From the NCBI RefSeq assembly GCF_003945595.2, contig NW_024104769.1:1-64000 (forward strand): a stretch of DNA of 64,000 bases. The letters are read 5' to 3'. Positions 22,646 through 34,110 of this stretch are shown here, one piece after another. Source of the DNA: Pipra filicauda (taxonomy: Eukaryota > Chordata > Aves > Passeriformes > Pipridae). Position 1 is the stretch's first letter; each line of letters begins with the position of its first letter. The position numbers were made by a program, and so were the translations under genes. The notes below the pieces were generated by a model. That model was not told where the DNA came from. It ran no database searches and saw nothing but the letters and a program-made list of their open reading frames with translations.

Positions 22646-25375
22646 CCCTTTTGGTTCACAGAAGTCTAAAACAAAAGGGGAAAAATAATGACACCTTTTC
22701 TAGTGGAGCAGGAGAAGGCAGCACGGCAGTCATGCAATATCATTTGTTTCCACAGAAGTCAGATTACTCCCTTCTCCCAGCAAGAAAACTACCAGATTCA
22801 AAAAAAAAAAAAAAAAAAGGTAAAATAAAAAAATAAATAAAGTACGTGCTTGTTTGCCTTTGCCTTCCCCACCCACGAGCTGCTTTTCCACAGGCAAAAA
22901 GTTTCTCCTCCCCGTGCCAGCAGTGATGTATCCTGAAGGAGGGGCTGCGGGGGGAAGGCACAGCTGGAACACACCGATATCCCAGCTGGCACTTCCCCCC
23001 CAGCTCCCCGAGGCAGCAGGGTAAGGCAGAAGGCAGGTCAATACATTGTCAGAGATGATGATTAACATTTCCAGCCAGTGCTCCCTCAAACCACCTCTAA
23101 AACATGTCTTAATAAACTGCATTGCAAATAGCCTTGTATTTCTACCTCGCTGCATCTGCCAGGGTGAGATAATACAGCGACCTCAGGAAAAGTGACACAC
23201 GGGGAATGAGCCACCGGGAGTTATAGGACACGGTGAGACCTGGCTCAGCACATCGCCCCGGGGGGCTCGTGCCATGGCTCACCCAGGCTTTTCAGGGCTC
23301 TGCAGGAAACAAGGGGTGCAGAAAATACCAGCTCACAGGGGGGGTTGGGGCTGAAAGAGTTTGAGGATGAAAATCGCTCTGAATTGCTGTCGAGTGTGAA
23401 AATCACCGCACAATGGAAATATTTCAAAGTCAGGCACGTGACGGTTTTTTGCAGAGGCAGGCACCGTGCTTTGAAAGGTCAGGGGGAGGTGAGAGCAAGC
23501 ACAAGCATCATTTTCCTGGAAACACAGCTCTGAAGCTTTCCAAAACTACACGACGGCAACGGGCTCTGTGACAGTTTGCAGCGTTGCTGAAAAACTTGGC
23601 TGGATCAAGCACAGCACAGCTCGGCATCACCTTTCCAGGGATTCTGAACCTCACACCTTCCCGCACTGAGATGCTCAGCCCTTGAGGGAGACAGTCAGAG
23701 CTGCCAATCCAAACTGCAACTCAGCTCCTCAAAGCAGTGAACTGGAAATGAAGCTCACACACCTTCACGCCCTTCCCCTCCGTATCAACCCGCCTTGGTA
23801 ACGTCAGAAGAGACAGAAAACAGCCTGGGTTGGACATGGGGGGGGAAAAAGAAATGAAAAGATTCGGGTTTACCTGACAAGTCACCTTCAGCTGGGCATG
23901 GATGTTTTACATCCCCACTCTGGACCTTCGAGTACTTCAACATTAAGTAAATGCCACTTACCTAGGAGGAAAAAGAAGAAAAAGTTAAAGTTCACCAAGT
24001 ACTTTAACACAACGCATTTTAAAAGCGATGGAATTTGTAATTCACTCGTAGGCTGCAGGAAACACAAAGGGGAAAGCTCCAGTTTTTAATACACTTTGCT
24101 AAAGGTCAGCTTGAGCGGCACACGGTCACAAGGCCCTTCTGTGGGCTGTTTGTTTTCTTATTTATTTCTCACAGTCTCATTCAGCTGCTTTTTCCATCCC
24201 CCTTCCACCCCCGTACCCAAGCCTGCAGAACAGGAGGACTCAGCTCCAGAGGCAAGAGCTGCCTCTTCCCATCCCTAAACTTAAATCAACACAAAGAGTC
24301 ACTTCCTGCTTTTTCTTACACTGTTTTTTTTTCCCCCAACAACAATAATCCCCATCCTTGGCCAAGGATGCCTTCCATCTCTGCAGTCCCAAACAGGCAG
24401 TGCCACCAAACATTTCCAACACCAGCCCTGATGCCATACTCCATGACAAAAAACTGCTCAGGATCCATCTTTCCCAAGCTCCAGGCGCAGCAATTCATCC
24501 TCCCAGATGGGAGGTGTCCTACTTGATCTCCAGCCCACCAGCCAAGCCCACAGACACGGGACAAACTCAACTATTCATCCTGTGCTTTCAGAAACACCAG
24601 TTTGACCTTCTCCAGGACAAACAGGTTCCACGCTTGACAATCCCAATCAAAAAATTTGCCTCGTGGATACGATAAATATTAAGGTGCCCCTTGGAGATAC
24701 ATGAGAGGCCCTTCCTTTTTTCCCCCCAGGCATCTGAAAACATGGAAAACCAAGGGAGGTGGCGGCTGTACCCATCCAGCTGTTGCTCCGTAGGCTGTTG
24801 TTGGAATTAAGGACGACGTGACGGGGCACGTCTTGCTAATGCACGGCTCTGTATCCTCTAAATTACTTAAAAGGGTGCCTGGGGCTATGGACAGATGCTG
24901 CTAAAACATACAATTGAATAAATAAATGGAAGGTAACGGAGAGGGGAGGGATGAGTTGGGAGAGCGAGTGGCAGGGTTGTGTGCCAAGGTGTTAAAAAAA
25001 CTCCCACAGAGCTGCCTAAACCTCTTCTGAGACTCCACTGCTACGTGTTTCAGATGCTGAGAAGATTGAACTAATAAAAAAGAAATGAGAGAACTGTCAC
25101 TGCAGATTACATGGTATTTATTCCAAAATCTGCTCATTACAGAAATTTGCAAGACAAATGGGTTTTTAGCAGGAAATGGCAGCTTTTCCTTAAGTGTATA
25201 ACGAGGAACAGAACTGGTTGGGAGTTGAATCTCTCTCTCTCTCTCCCTCCCTTTTTGAGCTACTCCGGCTCCAAGTCTTACCAACCACCCGAGAAACACT
25301 CGCGAGGCTGGGGAGTGAAAAAAAAGAAAAAAAAAAAAATCAATTTTTTTTTCTTTTTAAACATTCTCCACCAGC
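22646..25375. other. Unique noncoding DNA with A-rich and CT-rich runs
   Basis: About 2.7 kb without recognisable gene or transposon. It contains a pure run of 19 A at 22800-22818 leading into an AAATAAATAAA patch, a CT microsatellite at 25230-25245, and an A-run/T-run pair at 25320-25358 that could form a hairpin. Frames reach 141 codons (minus, 22730-23155) but run through the low-complexity tract. Confidence 0.5.
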
Positions 25376-25379
25376 CTCC

Positions 25380-25780
25380 TCATAATCCTATAAGAAAGTG
25401 CGATTAAGAAATATTTGAAGCAAGAAAAGCTCATTTGGCCTAGAGAGTTTCTAGGCGGCGAGAGCTCCTCGTGCTCCTCGGCAGCATGCAATCGGTATTG
25501 CTAACTCTCCTTCCTTCCTCGCAGGGAAAGCCCTTCACCAAGAAGAGTATTTGTGGTCAGGCTTTAATCCCTCAGCCTTGATAAATGTTTAATTCCTGGG
25601 CCTGCCTTCGTATCTGAATATAGACTGGAGGTGGTTCGCATTCTGCCGTATCCGAGTGCTTCTAATGACATTTTGGCTTCTTTCCCAGTTAATTCCAAGT
25701 GCCTGAAACCCAAGCATCTCCCCTCTCTCCCTCCCCATACTGGATGCACATGCGGATATTTGACTGATAATATACAAAGC
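25380..25780. promoter_or_regulatory. Candidate conserved noncoding element with a splice-acceptor-like site
   Basis: About 400 bp of complex sequence retaining CpGs (25402, 25457-25460, 25471, 25480, 25493, 25521, 25610, 25638, 25649, 25654). At 25505-25524 a pyrimidine tract ends in CAG, an acceptor-like signal. The frame downstream (from 25525) closes after 18 codons at 25579-25581. No polyadenylation signal or matching upstream donor is evident, so I prefer a regulatory element to an exon. Confidence 0.35.
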
Positions 25781-25996
25781 CAGAATATGTGGTTTTAAAA
25801 CAAGTCTCTGCAGCGGAGACTCAAGAAGGGAGAAGAAGAAGCAGAAGAAAAAGGGGGAAAATATGCCTTGAAATATTACAGGCTAGGAGCTGTCAAGTTG
25901 AAAAAGCTCCTACAAGGTTTTCAATGCCATAACTGTGTTGTTTAGCTGGGGATGAGAATTTTCAGATGCATCAACAGGAAAAAAGGGGTTTCAGGA

Positions 25997-26040
25997 GGGG
26001 AGGGGGGAAAAAAAAAAAAAAAGAGAGAGAGAGAGAGAGG
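25997..26040 (+). repeat. Polypurine tract: G-run, A15, (GA)n
   Basis: A pure purine stretch: GGGG, A, GGGGGG to 26007, then 15 A (26008-26022), then nine GA units and GG to 26040. Polypurine tracts of this kind can form triplex DNA and mutate by slippage. It sits between two candidate conserved blocks. Confidence 0.85.
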
Positions 26041-26400
26041 CGGCCTGTCTTATTTGCAGCTCTCCTTTGTTGGAAAGCAATTACAGCCTTACTCAATTTA
26101 TGACCCAGAATGCACCCTAATCTACTTGTAAATGCGTCTTATTCACCACACAGCACTTTCAGATACAGCCAGGGTAAATAAACGGGAGATTGTTCCTACC
26201 TACGTTGCGGCACAACTGTTAATTGTAACGCCCCATGAAACTTAATTATGCAAAGCAGAGTGGCGACACTGCAGCCATTAATGAGATGTTTGATTCAAGA
26301 ATAATTTGTTGTTTGGAGCCTCGGACTTGTTTTGCCTGTCCCTTCCACTGTGCTGAACTAATTCTCAATTCGTGCTTATTTTAATAGTGTGGCAGCGGGG
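26041..26400. promoter_or_regulatory. Candidate conserved noncoding element
   Basis: AT-rich and complex, with TAATTA at 26243-26248 overlapping ATGCAAAG (26248-26255, octamer-like), a GCCATTAATGAG stretch at 26274-26285, and spaced CpGs (26131, 26182, 26203-26207, 26230, 26264, 26322). There is no coding frame. POU and homeodomain words in tandem are typical of neural enhancers, but that tissue link is inference. Confidence 0.42.
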
Positions 26401-27380
26401 CACAAAATGGCTCAGCTGAGGCAGCCACGGGAGAGCTCCTGGTTGGAAGCCCGTTTTCAAAGTGTGCAGCAAGTCCCCACCAGATGGGTTTCCTTCACTT
26501 CAACGGTCCCAAGTCCAGGGGAAAGCCAATGATGGGACAACGTTGAGCCAGGTAAAATGCTGGGGATGCTACTGAGCCATTTTAGACAAAGGAGTGTCTA
26601 AAAGGAGAAAGACCAGCTTTGCTAGGCCCCAAAGCACTGGGATGGACATGGGTGTGGAGCCTGTTCTCTGCACACACAAACACCCACAGCTTTGCTTCCA
26701 GCTCCTCTGCAATGCCTGAACCTGAGCAACAGTTTGGGCTGAGCCATTGTGTTGCCTGCCTGGAAGCAGCATTATAGAAACCACAAACAGAAGCAGGGCA
26801 GAGGATGAAGAGACAAAGAAAAAGATGAGTTGGTACAAGAACTTGTAGTACACCCACTGATAAGGTATGTGACAGATAGAGCTACAAGATGTTGCATGGA
26901 GACTTTCCCTGCTGCTTTAAGAGACTTTCTCCCTAAATGGGGAAAGGAGATTGGTAGTCAGACCAAAGTCTATTATTTAAGCCTCCGGTTATTGATAGAA
27001 ACACACTATCTTTTTAAATTTACAAGCAAGCAAGCAATTCAATTTCACCCATTTACAACAGCACAAGATGTTTGCTCATATCTGCCGTGGAGATACCAGA
27101 GCCTTTCTCCTCTCAGTCCTCTCCCAGGCTCTGACTGCAGAAATCCCTCTGGTAACATCGTCTCTCAGCTTTCCCCTCCTTTTTCTTCCTGGTGACACCC
27201 TCTCCTTCTAACTCAGGCCGACCCACTTCTCCAGTTGGCTCCATTAATACCTGTGATTAGTAGGCTTTGGAGCCAATGGCCACCACCAGCCCATGAATCA
27301 AGAGCACTCCCTCCCTTGCGTGGCACCAGCAAAAGGAAGGAGAAAGGGTGCTTCATCTCTGATATATCTGCTGCTGATAG
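26401..27380. other. Unique noncoding DNA, no gene seen
   Basis: Mixed-composition DNA. A plus-strand frame of 121 codons (26830-27195) and overlapping minus frames have no recognisable products. Confidence 0.5.
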
Positions 27381-27384
27381 GAAA

Positions 27385-27700
27385 GAAATAGCTGGTCTAC
27401 TGCAACTGTCTATTTTTTTTCTTATAAATGCGACTCTTAAAATAGCAAGTCACGAAGAGGGTTTTAGACACATCCGAGGCCCTTGGGAACAAGCCCATCA
27501 TGACTGCACGACTGCAGAGCACGGTATTGATGGCAACCAAGACAAAGAGGAGCTCGCGAGCCGGCACACGGAATCCTGCCGGCGCCTCTAATAAGATCAG
27601 GACAGATGACAAGGCACTCAACTGTGCCCCGGCAAGGTCATCACTGAGCATTAGTAAAGGAACCTTATTATGAACATATCACTCAGTGATAGTGCACTTC
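27385..27700. promoter_or_regulatory. Candidate conserved noncoding element with CpG core
   Basis: AT-rich left part (a T8 run near 27413, TTATAAATGCGACTC) followed by a CpG-dense core at 27500-27595 holding the 10-bp palindrome GCTCGCGAGC (27552-27561). AT-rich sequence with ATTAGTAAAGGAACC follows at 27650-27665. A 118-codon frame overlaps it but ends inside without splice context. Confidence 0.35.
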
Positions 27701-27860
27701 CCACCTTCAATGGTAAGCGGGGATGAAAGACGCAGTCCCTCAAGACTGGCAGGGTTTGGGTTTTGCTGCCGCGGCCACCCAGGCTAAATGTGGCCAGAGG
27801 AGTCGTGCTGCCCTGTGGAAAAACCCTGGGGCAAGCCTGTCTTCCTAAGAAATGCTAATC

Positions 27861-28262
27861 ATGGAATCATTTAGCCTGGAAAAGACCTCTGAGAACATTG
27901 AGTCCAACTGTAACCCCAGCACTGCCAGGTCCACCTCTAACCCATGTCCCAAAGTGCCCCATCCACATCTCTTTTAAATGCCTCCAGGGATGGCATGTCC
28001 ACCACTGCCCTGGGCAGCCTGTTCCAATGCTTGACAGTCCTTTTGGTGAAGACACTTTCCCTAACATCCAACATAAACCTCCTCTGGTGCAACTTAAGGC
28101 CATCCAACCTTGTCCTGTTGTTTGCTACTTGGGAGGATGACCCCCATCTGGCTACAACCTCCTTCCAGCCTCCTCTTCCCCAGGCTGAGAAAAGGGCTCT
28201 CAGTTGTTCCTCATCAGACTTGTGTCCCAGACCCTTTAAAGGCCATGACCAGCTATGTGCAT
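27861..28262 (-). mobile_element. CR1 LINE 3' fragment, minus orientation
   Basis: Reads as a reversed CR1: terminal block at 27861-27905 (degraded tail, then the reverse of CCTTTTCCAGG and the ATGATCTC part), 3' untranslated region, then the C-terminal ORF2 remnant, with antisense words typical of the family (GGCAGCCTGTTCCAATGC at 28014-28031). It fades out near 28262. The plus-strand 217-codon frame over 27944-28597 is an antisense artefact of this element. Confidence 0.9.
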
Positions 28263-30297
28263 CAAACCAACTTCTAATACTCTTCTTCCCCTTGCTTCAT
28301 CTGACCCCCTTAAAGTCCAAACCATCTTTTTCTGTGAAGATACTCCCACCAAAGCAGCAGCCAGTCCTGCTCTCCTCTGCCACAGCATCCAGCATCTGCT
28401 CTCCCCCTTTTCATCTCACACAGAGGAGAAGGCTGAGGTTTGTCTCTGATCCTCCATCCATTGCCCTTTTTTCAATGTATTTTGGAGTCCAAGTCAGTGA
28501 GAACTGGCACCACCAGAAATCTGCCCCTGTGCCTGCTGAAACTCTGAGTGAATTTATGCCAACCCCACTGAATGGATTTTGGCTTCCAGAAAAATAAAAA
28601 CCATGTGTGGAGAAGGGTGGGATTTTTTTCAAAACACTTTAGGTTTTTTTCCCCCCCCACTGTCTGATATTTCATTTTTGGTGTTACTTTGATTTTATAG
28701 AAAAGAATCAAAACCAATCTGACCCCAATTGTTCAGAAGTGCTATAAAAAAAAAAAATCTGATATTCACAGAGCTCTGGTCCTATTGCCCTAATTCTCAC
28801 CTTCTCTTATCCTGTAATTTCCTCCATCGTAAGGCAGTGACTGGAGCTGAGTACAGTGTCTCAGACGTGCACTCGGCGAGGGCTGAGATATTATTGTTGA
28901 TTTATATGGGCTGGCTCTGCTTGGGGAGCAGTGATTTACTCCGCCGTGTTTTCACAATGCTGCCATCTCTTTGGAGATGGATATCACCCTCATCTTGCCC
29001 ACATCCAAGCACCTGGTGCTAAGCACTCGGTCACAGATTGCCAAGACACTTCCCCATCTTTCCTCCTCTCTCCAGCTTTGTTTCTCCGAAGGTCATTACC
29101 ACCTTTTTGCTCCCTTAGGCTTTAACAGCCCAATTAAGGGCGACAGCAACACTTCAGTAGGTGCTGGCCAGAGCACGGCCTTATCCCTGGAAACCAATTC
29201 TCCTTCAGACAAATATGGACCTACTTTTATACCCCACTTATCTTCACAATGGAGCAGGTCAGGAATTATTCTTTCCAGCCTTATCTTGTACTGCTACTCT
29301 GCCTTTTGTTGGTCCCCTTCTCTCGATGTTGTGAAACAAGCAGACTTCAGATGTTGAGGTTCCCAAAAGTACTTATTTTTCTCCTAGGGGAGCAGGCAAG
29401 CCCCAGGCTCAGGCAAACCCTGCACCCAAAATCCAGCTGAGTGACCATGCCAAGATGAAGCACTCTTCTCCCTGGGCTGTTTTTCCAAGGAGAACTGTGT
29501 CTGCAAAACACACCTCCGAGACAGAAAGAAGAATGGGAACAACGATACAGCAGAACCTGGCCATAAATACCTGCTAAAGGGACCTGTTATGGCTTTGCTT
29601 TCTGCAGTGGTTTTATACATACATAGATCAGTAAACACTGTAATAGAGTGAGTTTTCTCTACGACACCTTTTGCCACTGTTTTGCAAGCGCAGATACCTC
29701 AGGCTCTTAAAAATGCTCAGGAAAAGCTGCTCGCTGGTGAAATTACCCAGCACCCACACACCAGAACACATCAGCACTTACCAGACCAACATTTCTGCAG
29801 CAACCCCCCAAAAGAGGGGATTCAAGACAAGCTAGGGACCAAGGCTTCCATGGAACCAGTCTCCCACACCGCACTGGGATGCAGGAACCAGGATCGCCGC
29901 TTTGTTTCCCGTCTCCCTTTTTCATCCTCCCTTTGCCTCCGCTTCCCCCGCTGCAGGAAACCTTGAACGCTGGCTCCCTAACAGAGATACTGAGAAGCTG
30001 AACAACTGAGCAGCGTTTTAAGGGCCTTTCAAGGAGCCGTGTTCTGTCGGTACAATGGCTCGTGCCGAACAATAACGTGTCCTCGCTCGCGGTGCCGGCC
30101 CCCGCGATGACTGTCCTCAGCACAACTGTCAACTCGACTCCCATTGAAGGATCTTTATTATTGGTGATGAGCTAAGAAGCAGGGTGAATGCAGCTTGATT
30201 TTGCAGCTCCAGCACTTAGGGAAAAGAATAAATGGTGTAAATCTGTAATCGGTGTTGAAACTGTGGAGCGAGAATAAACGCGGGATCCCATCAGGTG
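28263..30297. other. Unique noncoding DNA, no gene seen
   Basis: Two kilobases with C/T-rich and AT-rich stretches and no recognisable gene or repeat. CpGs cluster modestly at 30040-30110 (GTGCCGAAC...GGTGCCGGCCCCCGCGATG), a possible small regulatory patch. Confidence 0.45.
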
Positions 30298-31017
30298 ACA
30301 CACAACAAAGGCAAACGCAGCATCCTGCACCTGGGGAGGAACAGCCCCAAGCATCAATACAGGCTGGGGAGCAGCTCTGCTGAGAAGGACCTGAAGGTCC
30401 TGGTAGATGACAACCTGTCCCTGAGCCAGCAGTGGGGGCAAGAGGCCAAGAGGATCCTGAGGTGCATTAGGAATAGCACTACTAGCAAGTCAAGGGGGGT
30501 GATCCTGCCCCTCTGCTCAGCACATCTGGAGTGCTGTGTCCAGTTCTGGGTTCCTCAGGACAAGAGAGACATGGAGCTCCTGGAAGATGATTCTCCTATG
30601 AAGAGGATGAAGGGACTGGACCTCATGAGGAAAGGCTGAGGGAGCTGGGGCTGTTCGGCCTTGAGAGGAGACACTGAGAGGGGACCCCATCCATGTCTGT
30701 CACTGTCTGCAGGGAGGGGTCAAAGGGTGAACCAGGCCCTGCTCGAGGGGCCCAGCAATGGGACAAGAGGAATGGGCAGAAACTTATGCCCAGGAAGTTC
30801 CACCTGAACAGGAGGAAAAACCTCTTTCCTGTGAGGTGACTGAGCACTGGAAGAGATGCCCAGAGAGGGTGTGGAGTCTCCCTCACTGGACATTACCAGA
30901 ACTGTCTGGACACAATCCTGTGCCATTGCTCCAGTACAATCCTGCCTGAGCAGGGAGGTTGGACCAGATGACCCTCTGTGGTCCCTTCCAACCCGATCCA
31001 AGCTGTGATTCTTTGTG
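30298..31017 (+). mobile_element. CR1 LINE 3' fragment with reverse-transcriptase C-terminus
   Basis: The longest plus-strand CR1 here. From 30298 to about 30640 the frame encodes a recognisable CR1 ORF2 C-terminal part (words [32 protein letters not shown]), then continues with the degraded C-terminus (30641-30900) and the 3' untranslated region. It ends in GGTCCCTTCCAACCCGATCCAAGCTGTGATTCTTTG near 31017. The catalytic reverse-transcriptase domain and endonuclease are absent and frames are broken, so it cannot move. Confidence 0.93.
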
Positions 31018-31075
31018 AGAGGAGCACAGGTTTGTCTCCTCTACTCTTCCACAGCCCTTACTCTACAATTTCTAC

Positions 31076-31133
31076 CCTTTATATCCCCAAACAACTTCCT
31101 AATACCTTTATATCCCCAAACAACTTCCTACAT
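31076..31133 (+). repeat. 29-bp tandem duplication followed by CCTACAT-type units
   Basis: The unit CCTTTATATCCCCAAACAAC... (29 bp) at 31076-31104 is repeated at 31105-31133 almost exactly. It merges into a loose run of CCTACAT and CATTCCTA units up to about 31165. Confidence 0.9.
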
Positions 31134-31165
31134 ACCTTCCTACATACCTACATTCCTACATTCCT

Positions 31166-31216
31166 AAACTCCAGTTGTAAATTGGAGTTTACAATTGGAG
31201 TATTGTAAACTCCAAT
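31166..31216. repeat. Nested inverted repeats, 15-bp perfect arms
   Basis: Arm ATTGGAGTTTACAAT (31181-31195), a 6-base loop, and its exact reverse complement (31202-31216). Upstream, AAACTCCA near 31167 can pair instead with the same TGGAGTTT, so the sequence offers two competing hairpins. Probably made by slippage or template switching, since it lies next to the tandem repeats. Confidence 0.9.
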
Positions 31217-32330
31217 ACACTCTCTTCAGCAGTTTCAGGCAGTTCCTCTCTGATGCTCATAAGTATAAAAATCTTTCAGCGACGGTTGCAAAAGGCGAAA
31301 TCAAATGACAAGTTGATTTAGTGCAGTTCTTACTAAGAGTATGCAGAAATTACAAGTAAATAGGAGGTCAAAAGCAATTTGACATTAGCAACTGCAGCTT
31401 AGTTAGGCTCCTCTGGTAATAAAAAGCCACCGTGTCTTTCCCTCACCTGAGTGCTCGGCAGAAGTAGAAAGGTCATTACCAGCTAAAGATACTCCAAGAA
31501 TAACACTTTAAAGCTTTATTATTTTTAACAAGACACGGGTATTTCAAATAGTGCCTGTGCAATAAAGTGGTGGCATGCTACAGTGACTAGAAATGGCTCA
31601 AAATAATAATAAAAAACCCAAGTGAAATTGGAAACACAAGATGTAACCATCCATGGTTCTTAAAGCTGTGTCAGTCAGTTAAGCAAAAACTATGCCTAGG
31701 CATAAGTGAGCGTGAAATTCAATATAAACATCCTCAACGTGGCAGAGGAACAGATGAAATATATATACAAACTGCTAAAGTAAAACATACAATGAGCTTT
31801 GTATAAATAAACTATAAAGAAACAAGAAGATTAAAAAAAAGGCTGTCCTCATGATATATAGGATTGCTGGGAATGAACCCATTCTGCAATTGTCTGACTT
31901 CAGATACTTGGGGGATGTTGATTATGCTTTTAATTCTCTTTTATCAAAACCAGAGGTAATTAGGGACAAAATAATTCCAGTAAATGTCAACTGCCTAAGA
32001 CTCAGGAAAACTCAAAAGAGGCAAAGTCACACACAAATGTTTTGAAGTGAATATAAATGAATTAAGGGCTCTAAACAATTATTTTTTGAAGTATCCCTAA
32101 TGTAAACTAACCAGATGTCCTGGGTGAAGAGGGTGAGAAATTGCCTTGACAGGCCACTAATTCCTTCACTGCAGATCCTTTCTGTGAAGTGGGGATTATC
32201 AAAATAAATAAATAAACAAATGAAAGCAAACACGAGAGGCACAACATGGCTTAAAAAGCCAGAGGAGGCCAGTGCAGTTATTACAGACAACTGCAGCCAT
32301 AAAAAACATTTCTGAAAGTTCCTGTTTGAA
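31217..32330. other. AT-rich unique DNA, no gene seen
   Basis: Strongly AT-rich with few CpGs. It contains AATAATAATAAAAAA (about 31601-31615), ATATATATAC (31760) and AATAAATAAATAAACAAA (32203-32220) low-complexity patches. Small frames are chance. The lack of CpG and the low-complexity patches make it a weaker enhancer candidate than other AT-rich blocks. Confidence 0.45.
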
Positions 32331-32469
32331 CTTTGGAACGTATTTCAGACGGGAAAAGTACGTCCCAGGATTTTCAGATCCCCACTGTCACCCCGCTCAG
32401 CTCCTCATCTAGAGCTGTGTGTCCCCAGAGCAGCGACAGCACCACTGAGCCCAGCTCAGTCCCCGAGTT

Positions 32470-32575
32470 CCCCACACCTCAGTTTCCCGTCTGTCTAATG
32501 GGAATAATAACAGAGACCCATTTCAGGGAGATGGAGCGTTGCAGAAGCACTCAGATGCCATGGAAACGGGCGACA
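32470..32575 (+). mobile_element. MIR-like ancient SINE relic, plus orientation
   Basis: CACCTCAGTTTCCCGTCTGT followed by CTAATGGGAATAATAACAGAGACCC (32474-32519) follows the amniote MIR consensus closely. The later AGATGGAGCG...AAGCACTCAGATGCC part (32530-32560) fits the 3' region in order. It is the best preserved of the MIR-like relics here. Confidence 0.78.
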
Positions 32576-32579
32576 TTCC

Positions 32580-33775
32580 ACCCACCCACGCTCCCCCCAC
32601 GCCCGCTCCGTTATTCAGCAGAAATGCAGATGGACCAGAGGAAACCTCCTCTCACGCTGGATGAAGGATGGGCAACAGCTCTTGGCAAACCTCAGCTCGG
32701 CTCCCAGCTCCATTTTAGGACCAGCAGCATGTCAGCAGCTCCTGTTGGGGTTTTCTCCCCTGGAAACATCCCCTAGTCCGTCCCACCAGGATACATCACT
32801 GAGCACCACATGTGGGCTCTCCTCTAGATATTCTTCTCTGCTGGGACTCAAAAGTCCTGCAGGCAGGTACAAGGGAACACATCCTCAAGGTGCAGAGCAC
32901 TCCCACGTTGCCTACAGATGCTAAAAAACCCCAAGAATGATTTCCAAAATGGCTGTGAAATGAAGATGTTCCTCTCCTGGAAGCTGAGTTCAACCCCAAC
33001 ATTCCACTGCCCTCCTCTAGCACAGAGAGGGACTGACCTGTAACTCATCACACTTCCTCTAAGCTGCAAGAAACTCATCATCACACCAACCCAGCAACTT
33101 CCCAAACACCTCCCAACCGGCCACAAGGCAGGTAATCAAAGCCCATGGACACCAGTGATTAAGGAGGGTCAGTGGCAGTGCAGGATCCAGGAGTGCCCTG
33201 GGAAATTACAGGACCACATGGGTCACACCAGCTCATCTCCAGGTGATTGACTGAATCAAAGGTAGACTGACAATGGAGCAGAAATGGCACCTGGAGACCA
33301 GGCCACGCAGGCCAGCTTGGTAGGAGACAAAAATCAGAAATGTCAGTAGCAGGTCTACAATAATTTCAGGTAATAATTTCACAGCAGAAATCTTCCCTGC
33401 CTTCCTACCCTCCACAACCCCAAAATCAAGGCTAAATTGAGGTGTTCAAATGCTTAAAGACCTTCCACAAGGCAGAAGAAAAGCAGTGAGGGACACCCTC
33501 AGCTAGGATGGAGGGAGAGGGCCACCAAGAGCCAGAGGGAACCAGAGGAAGACAGAAACACCTCCTGGCTAGTGAAGGACACGGCTCCACACCACTTTTG
33601 CCATCTGTCCCCGTTCAGCAGACAAGCTCCTTGGTCACTGCAGAGGACCAGGGCCGTTGAGAGCAATTCTGAGCCGTCTCTGCCAGCAACCTGTATTTGT
33701 TGCTCCCTTGAGCAGCTGCCTCAGACAGGCTTTGCTGTATTTTAGACCTGACATTACCCAGCAGGCAGTGAAAAC
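32580..33775. other. Unique noncoding DNA, no gene seen
   Basis: Mixed-composition sequence without recognisable gene, RNA or repeat. Frames stay under 95 codons. Confidence 0.5.
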
Positions 33776-34110
33776 TGGCTACTCATTAACTTCCCCGAGA
33801 TGGGAGCAGCTCCTATAAAAGCTACTGAAACCATTCTAGCATTCAGGGGGTGTGCCATTTACCTGTGATATGTCCCTCTTGCTGTTTGGCTTTTCCCTCT
33901 CCCTTCAGTTTTATTTTTACGTGGTGACATTTGGAAGAGAAAGCCATTGAAAGTGGCAATATTGGATGCTCAGTTCCTGGCTCCCTCGTTGTCACTTAGC
34001 GGAAAACATTCAGAAATTTAATATGTGATCTTCCTACTTCTCTTTGATCACCTTTTTGTGCCTCTATCACTCTAAGGACAAAGTTGCTTAACAAATAGGG
34101 GGAACGGGCT
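33776..34110. promoter_or_regulatory. Candidate conserved noncoding element
   Basis: Complex AT-leaning sequence including TTTTATTTTTACGTGGTGACATTTGG (near 33907-33932), a CATTGAAAGTGGCAATATTGG stretch and an AGAAATTTAATATGTGATC stretch, with four retained CpGs. A short GTGACATT/ACGTG combination could bind bZIP factors. Composition-based only. Confidence 0.3.

Noticed and set aside
22800..22840. Poly-A tail of a processed pseudogene
   Set aside because: The upstream sequence shows no gene-like frame or repeat body on the plus strand; the same holds for the A-runs at 8936 and 38210.
27944..28597. 217-codon plus-strand ORF
   Set aside because: Its first half is antisense to a minus-strand CR1 copy and the rest is unrecognised.
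30298..31017. Functional reverse transcriptase
   Set aside because: Only the C-terminal tail of CR1 ORF2 is present and it is frame-broken; no catalytic domain or endonuclease.
31076..31165. CRISPR array
   Set aside because: Two adjacent 29-bp units without spacers, in a vertebrate genome; a plain tandem duplication.
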